A DNA stretch of 64,000 nucleotides from Allacma fusca (taxonomy: Eukaryota; Arthropoda; Collembola; Symphypleona; Sminthuridae): NCBI GenBank assembly GCA_947179485.1, contig OX359246.1, positions 33,294,001-33,358,000 of the forward strand, written 5' to 3'. Made by a program: the position numbers and the translations under genes. The notes beneath the pieces were generated by a model. The model saw only the letters and a list, made by a program, of their open reading frames with translations. It had not been told where the DNA came from and did no database searches. This document shows positions 1 to 12,416 of this stretch, in pieces (the first letter of the stretch is position 1; the number at the start of each line of letters is the position of its first letter).

Positions 1-4
1 ACAC

Positions 5-35
<31 letters not shown>

Positions 36-3000
36 TACATACAAAAACACACACACACCAATGCAATGTCACTTCTTCCACATTCCTTCATTCCAACTCA
101 CTCACACTTAATACAGAAGGAAAAGAATTCTGTACAAATCTGTACAGATCTCTATCCAATTCCATGTAAATCCGATCCCTAGTACTAACAATGTAGAAAC
201 TCAAAAAACAATTCCCCTGCAAAAATGTCCGTATCCGCAAGGCTAAGAAGCAGAAATAACTGGAATTATTACTATAATAGTGTGAAAAACAAAACTGAGT
301 GAGTTTTTAAGAAATTGAGCCAGATGTGATACAGAATGTACATAAATGCATAGGCACGTTATAGTAATTATTACCATAAAGGAATATCAGAGCAATGTCT
401 CTGCACACGAGGAGGAATATTTGGAGACATTCCCGTCTACACTTATGACAGTGTTAATTTTTGCCTTCTGTGGAATTTTCAGTGATATTTTGCTCCTTTA
501 AGGGTGCTTTCATATTGTACAGGAAGAGTTCACTCCTTTATATGTATCTACATATATGAAGGATTTGTATTTCTTAAAAAATTGATTTTTTATTGTTCTT
601 GGAAAAATGCTTTTTCAAAAGCTCAATTTGATTCCTTATAGCGGATGATATTATTTTGTAAATGTATGGATGGATTTACATGAGCTAAAAACTCAGGGCT
701 GTTGTGTTCAGGCATATATGTACATATGTATGTGTATAGGACATAGCTCTTGGAAGATAGGCTCATCTCAAATTTAATATTTCTTAACGGAGTTGAGTTG
801 AACTTTTGAGGAAACTAGAGATCTGAAAAATACTTTGAAGAGGAAACCTTACCTATTGAAATATATGAGAGCAGGGATTCAGAGTTCTGCATATATTCTA
901 ATGTATATTGAGAGTTTATGCATATAATAGGAACTCTATCTCAGATCTAATCCACCAAAGCCAGTGGCTGAGTCTTTTCTTCCTCGTTATTACAACTACA
1001 AGGGACATGATCCCCACCGACGTTTCCCCCCCCCTCTCCCTCCTGGAATCCCATGGATTCATGTGTACACTATAAACTTGGAAGAAATGAAATTTTTTAG
1101 GTCAATGGAAGAATTCAGATCGATATTCAATCTCGCTCTTGCTAAATGCACTGTCAAATTGTGAAAGTTCTCGGGAAACAGGACCCTCATCGGTTCCGTA
1201 CCTTTTAAATCTTTTTCATACCCTTCCCTATATATAGGTATAGAAACAGCACGTGTAAGGTAGATATGTACATACATAATTACATATACACGCTCATAAT
1301 AGAATATTTAACTTGCGGATTCCAACAGACATACTTTTAACTCCTATTTATAACTATGGGGCTGGATCCTTTCAAGTGCTTCCTGGGACAGTATAATTAC
1401 CTATGTACATATATATGTATGTATCTAAATATGCATCCATATGTATACAGCTTATTCATGTGTGTGTGTTCAATGTCAGTGTAAAATTGAAATTGCTCCT
1501 ATGTACAGGAGGTTTTAAAGGTAGGCGGATGTTATTGCCTCGTGAGGCTATAACTAATTACATAATTCCGGCCACACGTGTGCTGTGCTAATAGCATTAA
1601 AAAATATATGTTATGTATACACATGCATGAGGCACACTGCAGAGGGGGAACCTCCTCAGTTTAACGCAACACTTACAAAACTCCTGCAAATAATATTTAA
1701 GTATTAAGCCTATATATTCGCCTTTCTGTAACTACTACAGTACTGTAACTATGTATGTACGAATTAGAACCTATAAACTCTGAAGGATTTCTGCAATAAT
1801 TCCCTTTTTCAATTCTCAAGGAACCTGCCAATTTGAGATACTTTGTCATAACAAGCGAGAAGAATTTTTCACATTGAGTCTTGAGTCTTTCCTTTTAACT
1901 TTTATTTTTTTCCCTTATAGTTCCCCATTTAATAACATGCGTATCTTATTCCTTTAAAAGTCTCAAATTATTTTTAATGTAGGAGTCAGTCCCACACGTA
2001 ATAATGCAGTGAACATCATAGGATATAGAAGATGTTCTTTATCTTTGTGAATGTTAATATTTGCCCAAAAAAATTTTTTTTAAAGGAAGACACATTACAA
2101 AAAAAAATGCACATTAACATTACACATAGTCCATGTGTACAGAAATAGTTAAGTGTATATATCTATAGGCATTTATATAATTATATGCGTATAATTATGT
2201 ATACATAGAGCTCTGCTCAAAAGGAGTAGATACTTAAAGCTCGTATGGTGTTAACAGCCAGAGACTGTTAAGAGCCTCCGTACTGGTGTATTTTCCATGG
2301 GAATTCTCTCTCCAAGAAGCTCTTGGAATTTTCCCCTCAAATAATAATAATTGATGAATAAGATGAGGAGAGATGAGTGTGACGGACGAAGTAAGGAAAG
2401 GGGAATATGGCGTGGTCCTCTTCCTCTCCTCTGGTTCTGCAATGGAGATGGAGAGTGACAATGTGTATCCTGTGTGCAAGACACACCCGTTGACTTCCGA
2501 AGGATTCCATCCATAAATTAAGCATTGATTGACCAACCATGACATTACCTCCACAAGTTAGTCCCTACAAAAATATATGCCTATATAAAATATCATGTAT
2601 GTACATACATATACTTTCATACTCCCTGGGAGCGAATTAGTCTCAAAGACTTGACGCATTTATCTCATACATATGGAAGTTCCATATAAATAACATACAA
2701 TTTGGAAATACTCTCCAGACTGTGGAACTCCTCACATCAAGAATTAGGTGTATAAAAATAATTATTATAGACGGACGCTCAGGTGTAATTACATTGAAAG
2801 AGCATGTATGTACATAGCTCAAGATCTGTATTTTAAATCCTCTATTATTACACAGTGCATTTAAAAGGCTGCCATTTTTGAGTCTCTGCCCCAAGCCGGG
2901 CCTTTTTACTTGGGGAGTTGAAAGCAAGCCTTTTCCTTATTTTCTGGACCAAAGTTTTTGCCGGCCTTTGACGTAAGACACTTGCGTCACTTTTTCCTTT

Positions 3001-3103
3001 TTTTACTGTATACACACAGAGAGAGAGTGTACCTGGACTATAGTGAGGCTCTCACAGTAGAAAAACTGATTGTGAGTCTGAGTGAGTGAGCATAGAGTTG
3101 AGA

Positions 3104-3171
<68 letters not shown>

Positions 3172-4961
3172 CAAATAAAATAAGAGCAGACGCTGAGCAC
3201 GTGAGTGAGAAAAATCATTACATAAGCACATGCTACTTGCTATATTTCCCACACACACTGTACTTACTTATACTGTAACTGAAAAAGAACCACGGAGTCG
3301 GCAGCGGTCGTTAAGTAAAGGACAAACTCAGTTGTGCAATCTCAGCTGTTTTTATTGGGAAAATTATTTGTTTTTCACAGTTCTATAGATACATATGCAT
3401 GCCCACATGTACATACATACTAAAGTATAGGGATATACTCAACTTCAAAACCAAGGGAAATTTCTATTAGGGTTAGATACGCTTGTAAATGCCCCATGGC
3501 GTACGTACATATGTATGTACATATGTATGCTATATGTTTATGTCATAATTAATCTTATGCAAGCACACAAGTCAATGGGAACGTGCGCACTTGTATACAG
3601 TCTACTCATTTTATAAGAAGGGTCCTTAAAAAAACACAAGGAAACTTTTTCCTCCTTCTGGCTCTTCTGAGAAATGCAATATTAACAGTGTGGGACCAAT
3701 TTAAATATTTTTATTCCAGCAAAAAAAAAAAACTTTGCATTTTGTTAGAGAAGAAAAATTGTTTTGAGCTTTCAGGATTGTATTGTCGGAATAAGTTTCC
3801 CTTGTACTTTCGTAAATTCAAAATCTATGTATGTAAAAATTTCCATAAAAATGATAATCAAGAAAGGAAAAAGTCTAGGGATTAAATTCTGGTAGAGTGT
3901 ATATAGTATAATTATTAAGTAATGAAATTTTTTTGTAGAAATTAAATTATTCAAATGAGGAAGCTCCTTCTGGAAAAATAGATACGGGGTCTCAATTGAT
4001 AATTGTAATTCATTTGGTCCTGGGCTCTATTAAGTTAAATACCACATCCTGTTTATTAATGTCATAATTGTGGTTGATTTTGTTCTGGGGATATGTAAGG
4101 TGTACTCTGCTGGCTGGGAGTTGTAAGGTCAGTCGTACAATAATAATTATAATTAAGGTAATGACATCCTCATTATTACAGCCTAGGCTTTTTCTGGGCC
4201 CAGTCGCATCTCCTATACTTATAGTAGGAATAAGCCCTGCCGAATGACAAAACTACTCTCACAATTACTATTAACTGGAATCATTCACTTTTTTCCTGAA
4301 TGTTAGTCATCCCGACGTGCTTTTATAAAGAGGAGATCCCTTATATTTAAATGCCTTGTGAATGAAATGAAAAAACTGCATGTGACTGCCTATGTGCGTA
4401 TGTATATGCATGTCTTTTTACTACAAATGCCTGTATGAATAACTCAATTGGGAACTGGTTTTAAAGCTGAGCTATAATAAGTATATACATAAATTGAATC
4501 AAGTAATTATAAGCTCCAGCTGTGTATACGTGTGTGTACATATGGATTCACCGTAACTTTATTTGCTCTTCTCATAGGGCAGACGTCAGCAAGCTCTGGG
4601 GACTCGTGACATCAGCCGAGAGATTTACAATTATTTCTAAGTAAACACTTGTAGGGATTTCTTTTGTGGGAGGATTTTCAGAGAAAGCCGGAGGAACGAA
4701 GTTGTGCTCGAGCTAAATTATTTCTCGTATTTGATGTGCGTCTATAGTTTCTCTCTTCTTCTTTATTTTGTTTTTTGACGCAAGAGGAAATTTTAGTTGA
4801 ATCATTCCTATTCAAGGAAAGGATTTACTTGAAATTGGAAAAGAGAGGCTTGTTAGAAAAAATTGAGCATTTTTGAAGAGGGCGAAATTTTAATGGTTAA
4901 AATACTAATAGAGGGGTAATTATATATGGAAAAAATAAAGGAAATTTGCAAAATTGTTGCG
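1..4961. other. gene-poor intergenic region
   Basis: I see no convincing gene. Open frames here are short, lack splice-supported continuations and overlap low-complexity sequence. The first 60 bases are a CA/ACACAT microsatellite, and dispersed TATGTACATA-type runs recur through the whole region. A (GA)n tract is listed separately. The stretch could hold regulatory DNA or untranslated exons of a gene outside the window, but nothing in it proves that. Confidence 0.6.
3107..3169. repeat. (GA)n microsatellite
   Basis: This is an uninterrupted GA dinucleotide run of about 60 bases, flanked by imperfect GAGTGA and GAGTTGA units. Short serine/leucine-repeat reading frames over it are translation artefacts. 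Such GA tracts can bind GAGA-type factors in arthropods, but nothing local supports a function. Confidence 0.95.
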
Positions 4962-5035
4962 AGGCACCACCGGGATTCGAACCCGGGATCTCCTGTTTAC
5001 TAGACAGGCGCTTTAACCAACTAAGCCATGGCGCC
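4962..5035 (-). tRNA. tRNA-Thr (anticodon AGT)
   Basis: The 74-nt gene folds as a full cloverleaf on the minus strand. The acceptor stem GGCGCCA pairs with TGGTGCC and is followed by a T discriminator. The D-arm contains the A-box-like TGGCTTAGTTGG. The anticodon stem CCTGT/ACAGG encloses loop CTAGTAA, so the anticodon is AGT and reads Thr ACN codons after inosine editing. The T-arm contains the B box GGTTCGAATCC. No intron is present and CCA is not encoded. A TTTT run about 10 nt downstream fits RNA polymerase III termination. It closely resembles canonical animal tRNA-Thr(AGT). Confidence 0.97.
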
Positions 5036-7970
5036 AGATGTTTTGTGAGACTGGAAATTCTAGGAGTTATTGCTCATCTGAGCTGGTTTGTTGTACTCAT
5101 TTGAAGTAGATATGTATATATAGTATATACATTATGGAGCCTTTTACTCTCGTTGGACTAATTCCTTACGGCAGGACCACTCTCCTGCACGCTTATAACT
5201 CTTTTGACGCTGTTGTGGATGAGAAAAGTGACCGATTGAAGGTGAACTGGCCCGGTGTCGATCGTATGACAAAATATTGTAATAATTATTAGGTTCATAC
5301 ATATGTATGCTAAAAGGTGATTTCATTCATTAGTCTGTATATTTATTGGCGGGGCTGGGGTCTGTTTGATGTGGTTGTGGAGAGCTCTAATTTTCAGGCA
5401 CTTCAATTTGAATACCTAATGAGGGGAGGCGGTGCCAGACACTTACAATTAACGGAGATATATAGTAGTGCTTAATTGTTTGTAGGAATCAATTTTGAGT
5501 AGTTACTGTGAGCATTTAAATGGTATGGGAAATAACAGCAGTGGGGACTCAGCCCCATCTGTCTTTTGTGAGGATGTTTACACAAATATAGGAGCTGGAA
5601 TTTCAGGGGTATTGGATGGATTGTATTGGAAATTCGTTGATTATCCAAAGGAGTCCTGCGGTGCATATGCCAAATATACAAAGTGCAGGGTGTGATATTT
5701 CAAATGAGCTGTCAAGTTTAATGGAAATTTGTCGTATCATTCATTTCTAATGGAATTAATTGTATTTGAATGCTGACTACCCCAAAATGATAAATGGGAC
5801 AGACCTGTACTGGGATTTTTTAATACAGTAAATAATTGTATGAGAAATCTATGGCTAATTCGTATGCTGTAAACGTAAAACACTTTTACAGTTCATAGAT
5901 ACATTATTATGGCCCCTAAAAATATAGGTATGTTTTTAGGGGCGAAGTGACACAGAATGCACTTTTGTCATTGTCGCGATCCGAGCTTTTGTCTGTGTTG
6001 ACCATACCTGCGGATCCATTGTCAATATTAGACAGTTCAGACTTTTGCATGGACCTATAAGGAAGGCAGTAAATAGTCCATGGATTTTGGAGTCAGAAAT
6101 TTGACCTCATGTAATTAAACGACTACATATACAATCAGAGATAAATCAATGTCTCCAGATGTTACAGCAGGTCACCAGATGTCGCAGTGTACAAAGCGTT
6201 TGTGGCGTGCTGATAACGCTCAATTCTAAAAGTTGTAATGTTTAAAAAAAAATATTGTATTTTCAAAAACATGATGCGTTTCTGTGTCTAAGAGAGATCA
6301 ATTTTACAAAACTTACCCTGAATTTCTGAAGATAGAATAATTGCAGGTGTAATTTTATAATGACGATTCAATTGCCAAATAGTTCACTTTTTAGACAGAC
6401 ATTATGCGCTGGGCCAGGTTGGCTAATTGGAAATTAATTACCGTTAGAGCTGACAATTACTGGGTGTGTATAATTTGAAGGTATTAATTACCGGGCATGA
6501 CAAAGGCCATAAATACAGTCAACACAATTTCGTCATTAAGAGTGGGGAATTACCATGGTCGATTTGGTTAATCCGTATGATAATTATTCCGGTGTGACTT
6601 ATAATGGGACGCATTCACGTCCGTTATAGTGCGACTGCAGGGTTATTATATGGAAACTCTGGAGGTTTTAAATCAGAGTGAAGACTTGGGAATTTTCGGA
6701 AAAACTTTTAAATATTTATTTAATTTTAATTATACTTTCTCCAAATATTTCCAAGTAAACGTATTTTTATAACGAGACCAAAAAATAACCCCCAAAATTT
6801 CCTATTTTCCGCCTCTTTCTCACTTTCGCTTTGAAGTTGAATTTCCCCGCAACCTTGGTGTTGTTTGTACGGGTCATGTCCATAAACATAAATCTCAGCA
6901 ATGGCATCGGCGAGACAGTTCGTTGATAAATAATAAAATTGTCTGCAAAAAAAGTGTCAATAGGATGTTGGATAGGACGCGTCAATAGGATGTGCTGAAA
7001 TTGTGTGATGTAACGTTGTGTCCCTGAGTGCTGTTTTACACGTTGAATATTCACTAATTTATTTTACTTGCATGATATAGTGCCTGCTGATGACAGACTG
7101 TTAGATGTTGAAAGTTTGCATGTTAATTAAGCTTATTTTAATAAATCTTACGACACAAACCAAGTTTATGGATTCATATTGAATGCTAAATATTTTTATT
7201 CTGTGTTACAAGTATGTATATGTGGCTTTGAAAGTGCTGGATTAGGACTGTGTGAATGAAGTTTCCAGAACTGGTCAAAAACGAGTACACAGTAATTATT
7301 ACGTATAGTGATGAGTTGATGACCAGTTTTAATAAATTGAATATAAAAAGAGATTACCCGGTTATATAACCTTATCTACAAACAGATATGCATTTACATG
7401 TAATTTTGCATAATTACCTATGTGTAAAAAAATGACGAAGGCAATTGATTGGACAGTACTTGTGTTTGCTTGTTAGTTATACAAAGTCAGTGATATGCCA
7501 CAAAGTCCTTGATTCAATCCTACAATTAATAGTTGATTGGCTAATTTTAATTGTTAATTGAAAAAAAAATCTGTTATGTAGTGATAGTTTTCTAGCAGGT
7601 GTTTATTTTATTATTTGAAAGCACACAAATTAATATATACTGATTGTCCACATTTAAATAATCACATATAAATAGGGGAAAATGGAGAGTCAGCCAATTA
7701 GGGAAGATTCTGAAAATTTATTTCTAAAAGCGCTTCCAAAAAAAATCAACCTTGCAAATCCCTACCATAAAATTTCTTGCAAATTATTCTAAAATTTTGT
7801 GCGGGAATCAGAAATAATTAATTATGCATTTATAACCCTCCTTTTACTGCCTTTTAGTACTGAATTTTTTCAGGTGAGCAAAATTACCGCTTGTGTCATT
7901 TGTTTCAAATACGCAGTGATGTAATAAAATGTTGCAAATACAAAAATATTGTCTAAAAAGCAATACTAAC
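5036..7970. other. intergenic region without recognised gene
   Basis: No open frame here has codon structure, a recognisable domain or paired splice sites that I can support. The longest frames, near 5.5 kb on both strands and near 6.8-7.0 kb on the minus strand, are isolated. AT-rich spacer dominates. Confidence 0.5.
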
Positions 7971-9495
7971 TCATTTCCTGGATGCCAGCAGAAGGCCGAC
8001 GAGATTCCTTAAAACAAAGTCCACAAATTCTGGAGTGGAGGTTCTCTCGAGGTTCCGGAACCTCCCAACCCTGATGGCAATATTTGGAATGGACCGGGAT
8101 ATTTTCCAAATTCTCGAATTCCTCCGCACCCCTTCCTGTGAATTTACTTCTAAATTTACCAATTTCAATTTCTCCATTTCCGTAGGCAACTGGAAAGCGT
8201 CGTCGTACATTGCCACAAAAAATAAAATACTATCCATGGCTATCACCAAGTTCAGACAAGACTCGATGGGATGCAGGTTGTAAAAACTCAGTACAAAATA
8301 CAGCGTGGGCACCGCAGCGCCATTAAGTAACATTTTAAACAGAAATATAGAGGAAGAAAAAACTGAATTAAAAAGTTGAGTGATGAGCTGAAGCTCCCGA
8401 CAACGTTGGAATGACTGTAACGTTTCCTCAAGCAGTCGTACATTTTGAGTTCTAAATAAAAGCGGAATGTTTTCAGATTCAGGTTTTAAGAAATTGAGAC
8501 TTTTGAAGAAATTACCTCAAAATGTGTTGCTCGACAGATATTAAAGAAAAGATCCGTTTGAAAAATGCCAGTTGCATAAAAATTACAAAAGTGCAGACCA
8601 AAGTTGGGTTTACTAGGAATAGTGCTTCTAGAAGGGTGAAGCCGAAAAATGTGAAGGTATCCTTCAGATCCACAGGGAGCACAGATGAAATGTAGAGGAT
8701 TTTATTTGGTTGGAGCATAAAAATTATTAAATAGACGGAGATCCCAGCACAAAGATACAATGGTGTAGAAACTAGAATGAGTCGTTTGATTGCGTTGGAC
8801 AGGGACGACCAGGGGTGCCCAGTCTTGAAATTCCCACCTTATTTTATATATTGAGAAAATTGGGAATTTATTTAAGGATCCCAATCCAATGAAGGAATGT
8901 AAAGTCTTAGAGCTGTGCAAAGCAAATTTGCAGAAAATGCAAACTACAAAATACTTTTTGAACTCCTTGAAATTAAAAATCCAAACTACAAAATGTATTT
9001 TAAGTACTTATTTTAATTACATGTATTTTGGACAGCTCTGTAGACTACATTAATTGTTTACATACCTTTATCGTCGTAGAGGAAATTAAGGACACACAAA
9101 GTCGGGCCAGGATTTTTAACAAATAATAATGTGCTGATGAACACGGTGCACAGGAGCGCGCTGGCCTTTAAGCAATGAAAAGGTACATCATGGAGGTCAC
9201 CATGACTGACACTAAGAAAGTACTGAAAAAGCCGGAAATTTACAAAAATTGCGTTTATTAGAGTGAGATAGTGGAAGAAATAGAATGGGACAAGCTTTGC
9301 CCAGTTCCTTTCAATCGCAATCTTCTGGCTGCCCTTCTGGAATTTAAAAGGTAGAATTAAAAAACCAGAGGCAAATTTGAGGAACATGAAATTCCATTTC
9401 AGATCAGGATCGTAATTAGCTTCGCTCGACATTTTCGAATTCAAACTTTGGGGTGTTGTGGTCTTTGCCCATCGAACGTTGAAGGCTTCTTGCAT
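7971..9495 (-). CDS. gustatory-receptor-like seven-pass chemoreceptor
   Basis: Three exons join in frame: 9495-9066, 8837-8516 and 8451-7971, with phases 1 and 2 at the junctions, giving about 410 residues. That is the usual size of an arthropod gustatory receptor. Several hydrophobic helices are visible. Exon 1 holds FYFFHYLTLINAIFV and LLCTVFISTLLFV. Exon 2 holds a long pair around LYLCAGISVYLIIFML and FGFTLLEALFLV. Exon 3 holds a large loop and the C-terminal helices. The arginine/glutamine-rich loop that opens exon 3 resembles intracellular loop 3 of this family. The C terminus (FVDFVLRNLVGLLLASRK) does not carry the TYhhhhhQF signature of insect gustatory receptors, so this is a divergent member. 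The start at 9495 is the first ATG in the open exon. The protein would be a ligand-gated channel subunit in the sensory neuron membrane; the ligand is unknown. Confidence 0.72.
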
Positions 9496-10860
9496 TACGA
9501 ATTCGTCTGGGAACAGTTTGGATGGTTAGGATTGTGACTGGAGTTTGAATAAATGCTAACAGAATAGAGATAGGTGCTGGTCAGTTGTATTAAGCAAAAC
9601 CTAATGTCAACAGTCAGTTTGTGTGCAAACAGAAGCTGTAATAATTATTGCACAATTTAGGTGAACCGCGGTCTTGTAATTTGTTTCGTACGTTTTACGA
9701 CCTACATAAAGTTGAGTGACTTGCTCAAAATTTTTATTTTAAGTTCAAATTGACCTTTTATTTTATTAATTGATATTTATTTAATGATTTGGAAATAAAT
9801 GGGCTAGTATTTGATTGTTTTAAACGAAGGGTATTACAAAATACTTTATCCGCCTAGCCCATAAAACTTTTGAAAATCTCATTTTTCATTTACAGATACC
9901 AAGGAAGTGAAGTTCGAGTTTTTGGAAAATCCAAAAGATAATAATAATAAATTAATTACTAATGATTAAGAATTATATAAGACTCCTGCATTGACTACTT
10001 TAGACACAGGAGGCTAAACTGTCGTAGTTAGGTTTACCCTGAAAATGATTAATGTTGTTTATTGATCGAAAATTTTTAATAAATTCTTCAATATTGATTA
10101 TTACTAAAAATGTAGCCAGTAACGATGGGTAGGTCCCAAGTGAAATAAAATAGCATTTTAAGGCTGATCGATTGAAAATATTAACAAATAAGGAAATAAA
10201 TTCAAGTGATGACGTTCTATTGTGATTTTACTAATGCAATAATTATTTCTTTAAACGGGCAAAGATAAATCCTGTCAAATATTGTACTATCTAATATTAA
10301 ACATTAGTATTAGAACTACATACATCAAATTATACAATAAATATAGTTCAAGAATAAACGATCGTAAACTGTTTCATTACAGAATTTATGTGCACCTATA
10401 CTGCAAAAGCTAATTGTTTATTAGGAAATCACATTTTTCTCTAAAAATTTCAGGGGTAAGCAATGGCAACAACAGGTAAGGATACACAAAGAATTTTTTC
10501 TTTTAAAATAGATCCTTTTCAGAAAAATAGCATTCATTTGTTCGCTGATGCACTTGACAACTGAACTAGAAGAGTACTTACTTATAGCTTACACCAAAGA
10601 TGCTAAACTGATTTTACCTACCCCACATCCTAACTATACATTTGGTTTAGGAGGGGCCTTACTTCTCGCCTATTATGCAATTGCTACGGCCTATTACCTT
10701 ACCTACAAGTAGGCATTTGCTGATGCCTACATTTCTGCCTGTATAGGGTAACCGGAAGTGTAAGCCCCTTCCTACATGAGACCCTTCCCTATATTGTAGA
10801 AATAAATTATAATTTTACTAAAATTCATAATTATTACATTTTGCCGTTTTCCTAACAGCT
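9496..10860. other. intergenic spacer
   Basis: No gene is seen. Around 10,630-10,800 there is an imperfect inverted pair, AGGAGGGGCCTTACTT versus GTAAGCCCCTTCCTAC, which could be the ends of a small decayed inverted-repeat element. I cannot define its borders or a target duplication. Confidence 0.4.
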
Positions 10861-11575
10861 GTACCGATGACTGAACAACCATGCTTCTTAACATGTGCGT
10901 GTCATTGGGATGGGGGTGAGAAATTCGTTAATATTCCTTTTGGAACTTTCGTCAAGTTTGCAAGCTGAAATTGTCTTTTAAAAAAGTATGTATCCCTTTT
11001 GATATTGCTCAAATGCAAGAGATCCATGAGAGTTTCATGTGGGTCAAAGTTTGCCGTTAAATGTTTTTTATTTTCTCTAAGATTTTTGATTGCGTCCGAG
11101 TATACCTTTCTTGATACCACTGTGGAAGTACGAAATAAAGGAATGGCATGCGGTCTTCAATTTTCCCCTGCAAGGTGGACCGGATATCGCCGAATCGCAT
11201 ACCATGATCACTCATAAGAATGAGGACGGTGTCGTTCAGGTAGCCACCAGACTTGAACCATTGCAGGGTCTCCAGCAGGTGATGATCCCTAAATTGTCCA
11301 TAATTAAGTTTGTCATGAGTGAGGGCCGTGGTCCAAGTGAAATGGAAGTAACGTTGGAATTTGTTCATTGTAGTTGTCATTCCATTCATCAAATCCAATA
11401 GCACTTTAAAGCTATGGTAAAGGTTACGAGCACCTCCAGAAGATCTTCGTCGAATTAGCATATCCATTGTTCGTAGTAACGTATGGTGGTAATAATTCGT
11501 TGGAGGGTTAATAAAACCACGTTTTGTTAGGTAAAAATACCCTACCTGAACGCCATCCTCGCCGAAAGCTTTTGG
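10861..11575 (-). pseudogene. DUF229 (alkaline-phosphatase-like) pseudogene fragment
   Basis: This is a broken paralogue of the intact DUF229 gene just upstream, aligning with the middle of its last exon. The shared block includes TALTHD, LNYGQF, LMSDHGMRFGD and KIEDRMPFLYF, and nucleotide identity there is high, roughly nine in ten bases by eye. Compared with the intact copy there is a 2-base insertion near 11,105, after the QWYQE segment. A second frame change lies near 10,905, and a TAA at 10,890-10,888 replaces an Asp codon. The N-terminal exons are not found upstream, and similarity fades above about 11,575. The copy therefore looks like a recent, 5'-truncated duplication that has lost coding ability. 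Confidence 0.88.
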
Positions 11576-11590
11576 CAGCCTTACATACAC

Positions 11591-12416
11591 AATGCTACAA
11601 AAATATATCTTGTAAATTCCAACGACGTTATTAAATTATGGTCTGTTTGATAATCACATACTTATGTGGGTCTTCGTAAGTAACCAAGGTAAACTCTGTT
11701 GAATCTCGAGACGACATTGTAGCCGAACATAGAAACCTAACAGTTGTTGCAAGGAGGACACTTTTTTGCGCACAAACTGTGCGTAAATTAGGAAACTACA
11801 GTATAAGTATTTCCTTTTGAGATGAACTGAGCAGTAGGAGCTCTGGTGGGAGAATGTGTTCATATTCCTTTTTAATCAACATCAATTCAATAACCTTCCT
11901 GTATTAAGTGTTTTTAGCCATGTGTAGGTCTTATTATGTCGGCTAGGTCCATCTGTGAGGAATTTAACGAACCAACAATTTCCGTGAACGAGAGAAAAGA
12001 AATAAAGAAACGTTTAGAGCCGTGATGGCCGACATGTGGACCGCAGAAGATGAAGAAAAAACCGCAGAACATCCCATTGGCTATTGCAGATTGAATGAGG
12101 CGATTGGAGAATCTCCATGGAATAATTTGACTGATCCTGGATCTGTTTATTATGACTAGAGTTTCATGCATCATTTATGCAAACTACATTTACTTGCATG
12201 TAATTATTGAAGTTATCAAGTATGATATGCTGATATTGATATTACGTTTGTACAGTAGTACAATATTTCAATGAATACAACAATGTTGTTTTAAAAACAC
12301 ATTAATTTATCAAAGTTCTTAAGAAATATTAATATCTATAAGTTAGTGTTCGTACACCCAACAAATATTATACAATTAAAGTATTTGTTGTGTCAAAGAA
12401 TTTCTTTGTAAGTACG
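11591..12416. other. spacer between DUF229 copies
   Basis: Two minus-strand frames, about 11,654-11,863 and 11,914-12,174, are open, but neither aligns with the 5' exons of the intact DUF229 gene and neither has a recognisable domain. They may be decayed remains of the duplication or chance frames. Confidence 0.4.

Noticed and set aside
2234-2554. Minus-strand frames of 67-106 codons near 2.3-2.5 kb
   Set aside because: Three overlapping frames compete, none shows a domain, and no splice-supported continuation exists. I treat them as chance.
3003-3258. Leu/Ser-repeat open frames over the GA tract
   Set aside because: They are direct translations of the dinucleotide repeat on the minus strand.
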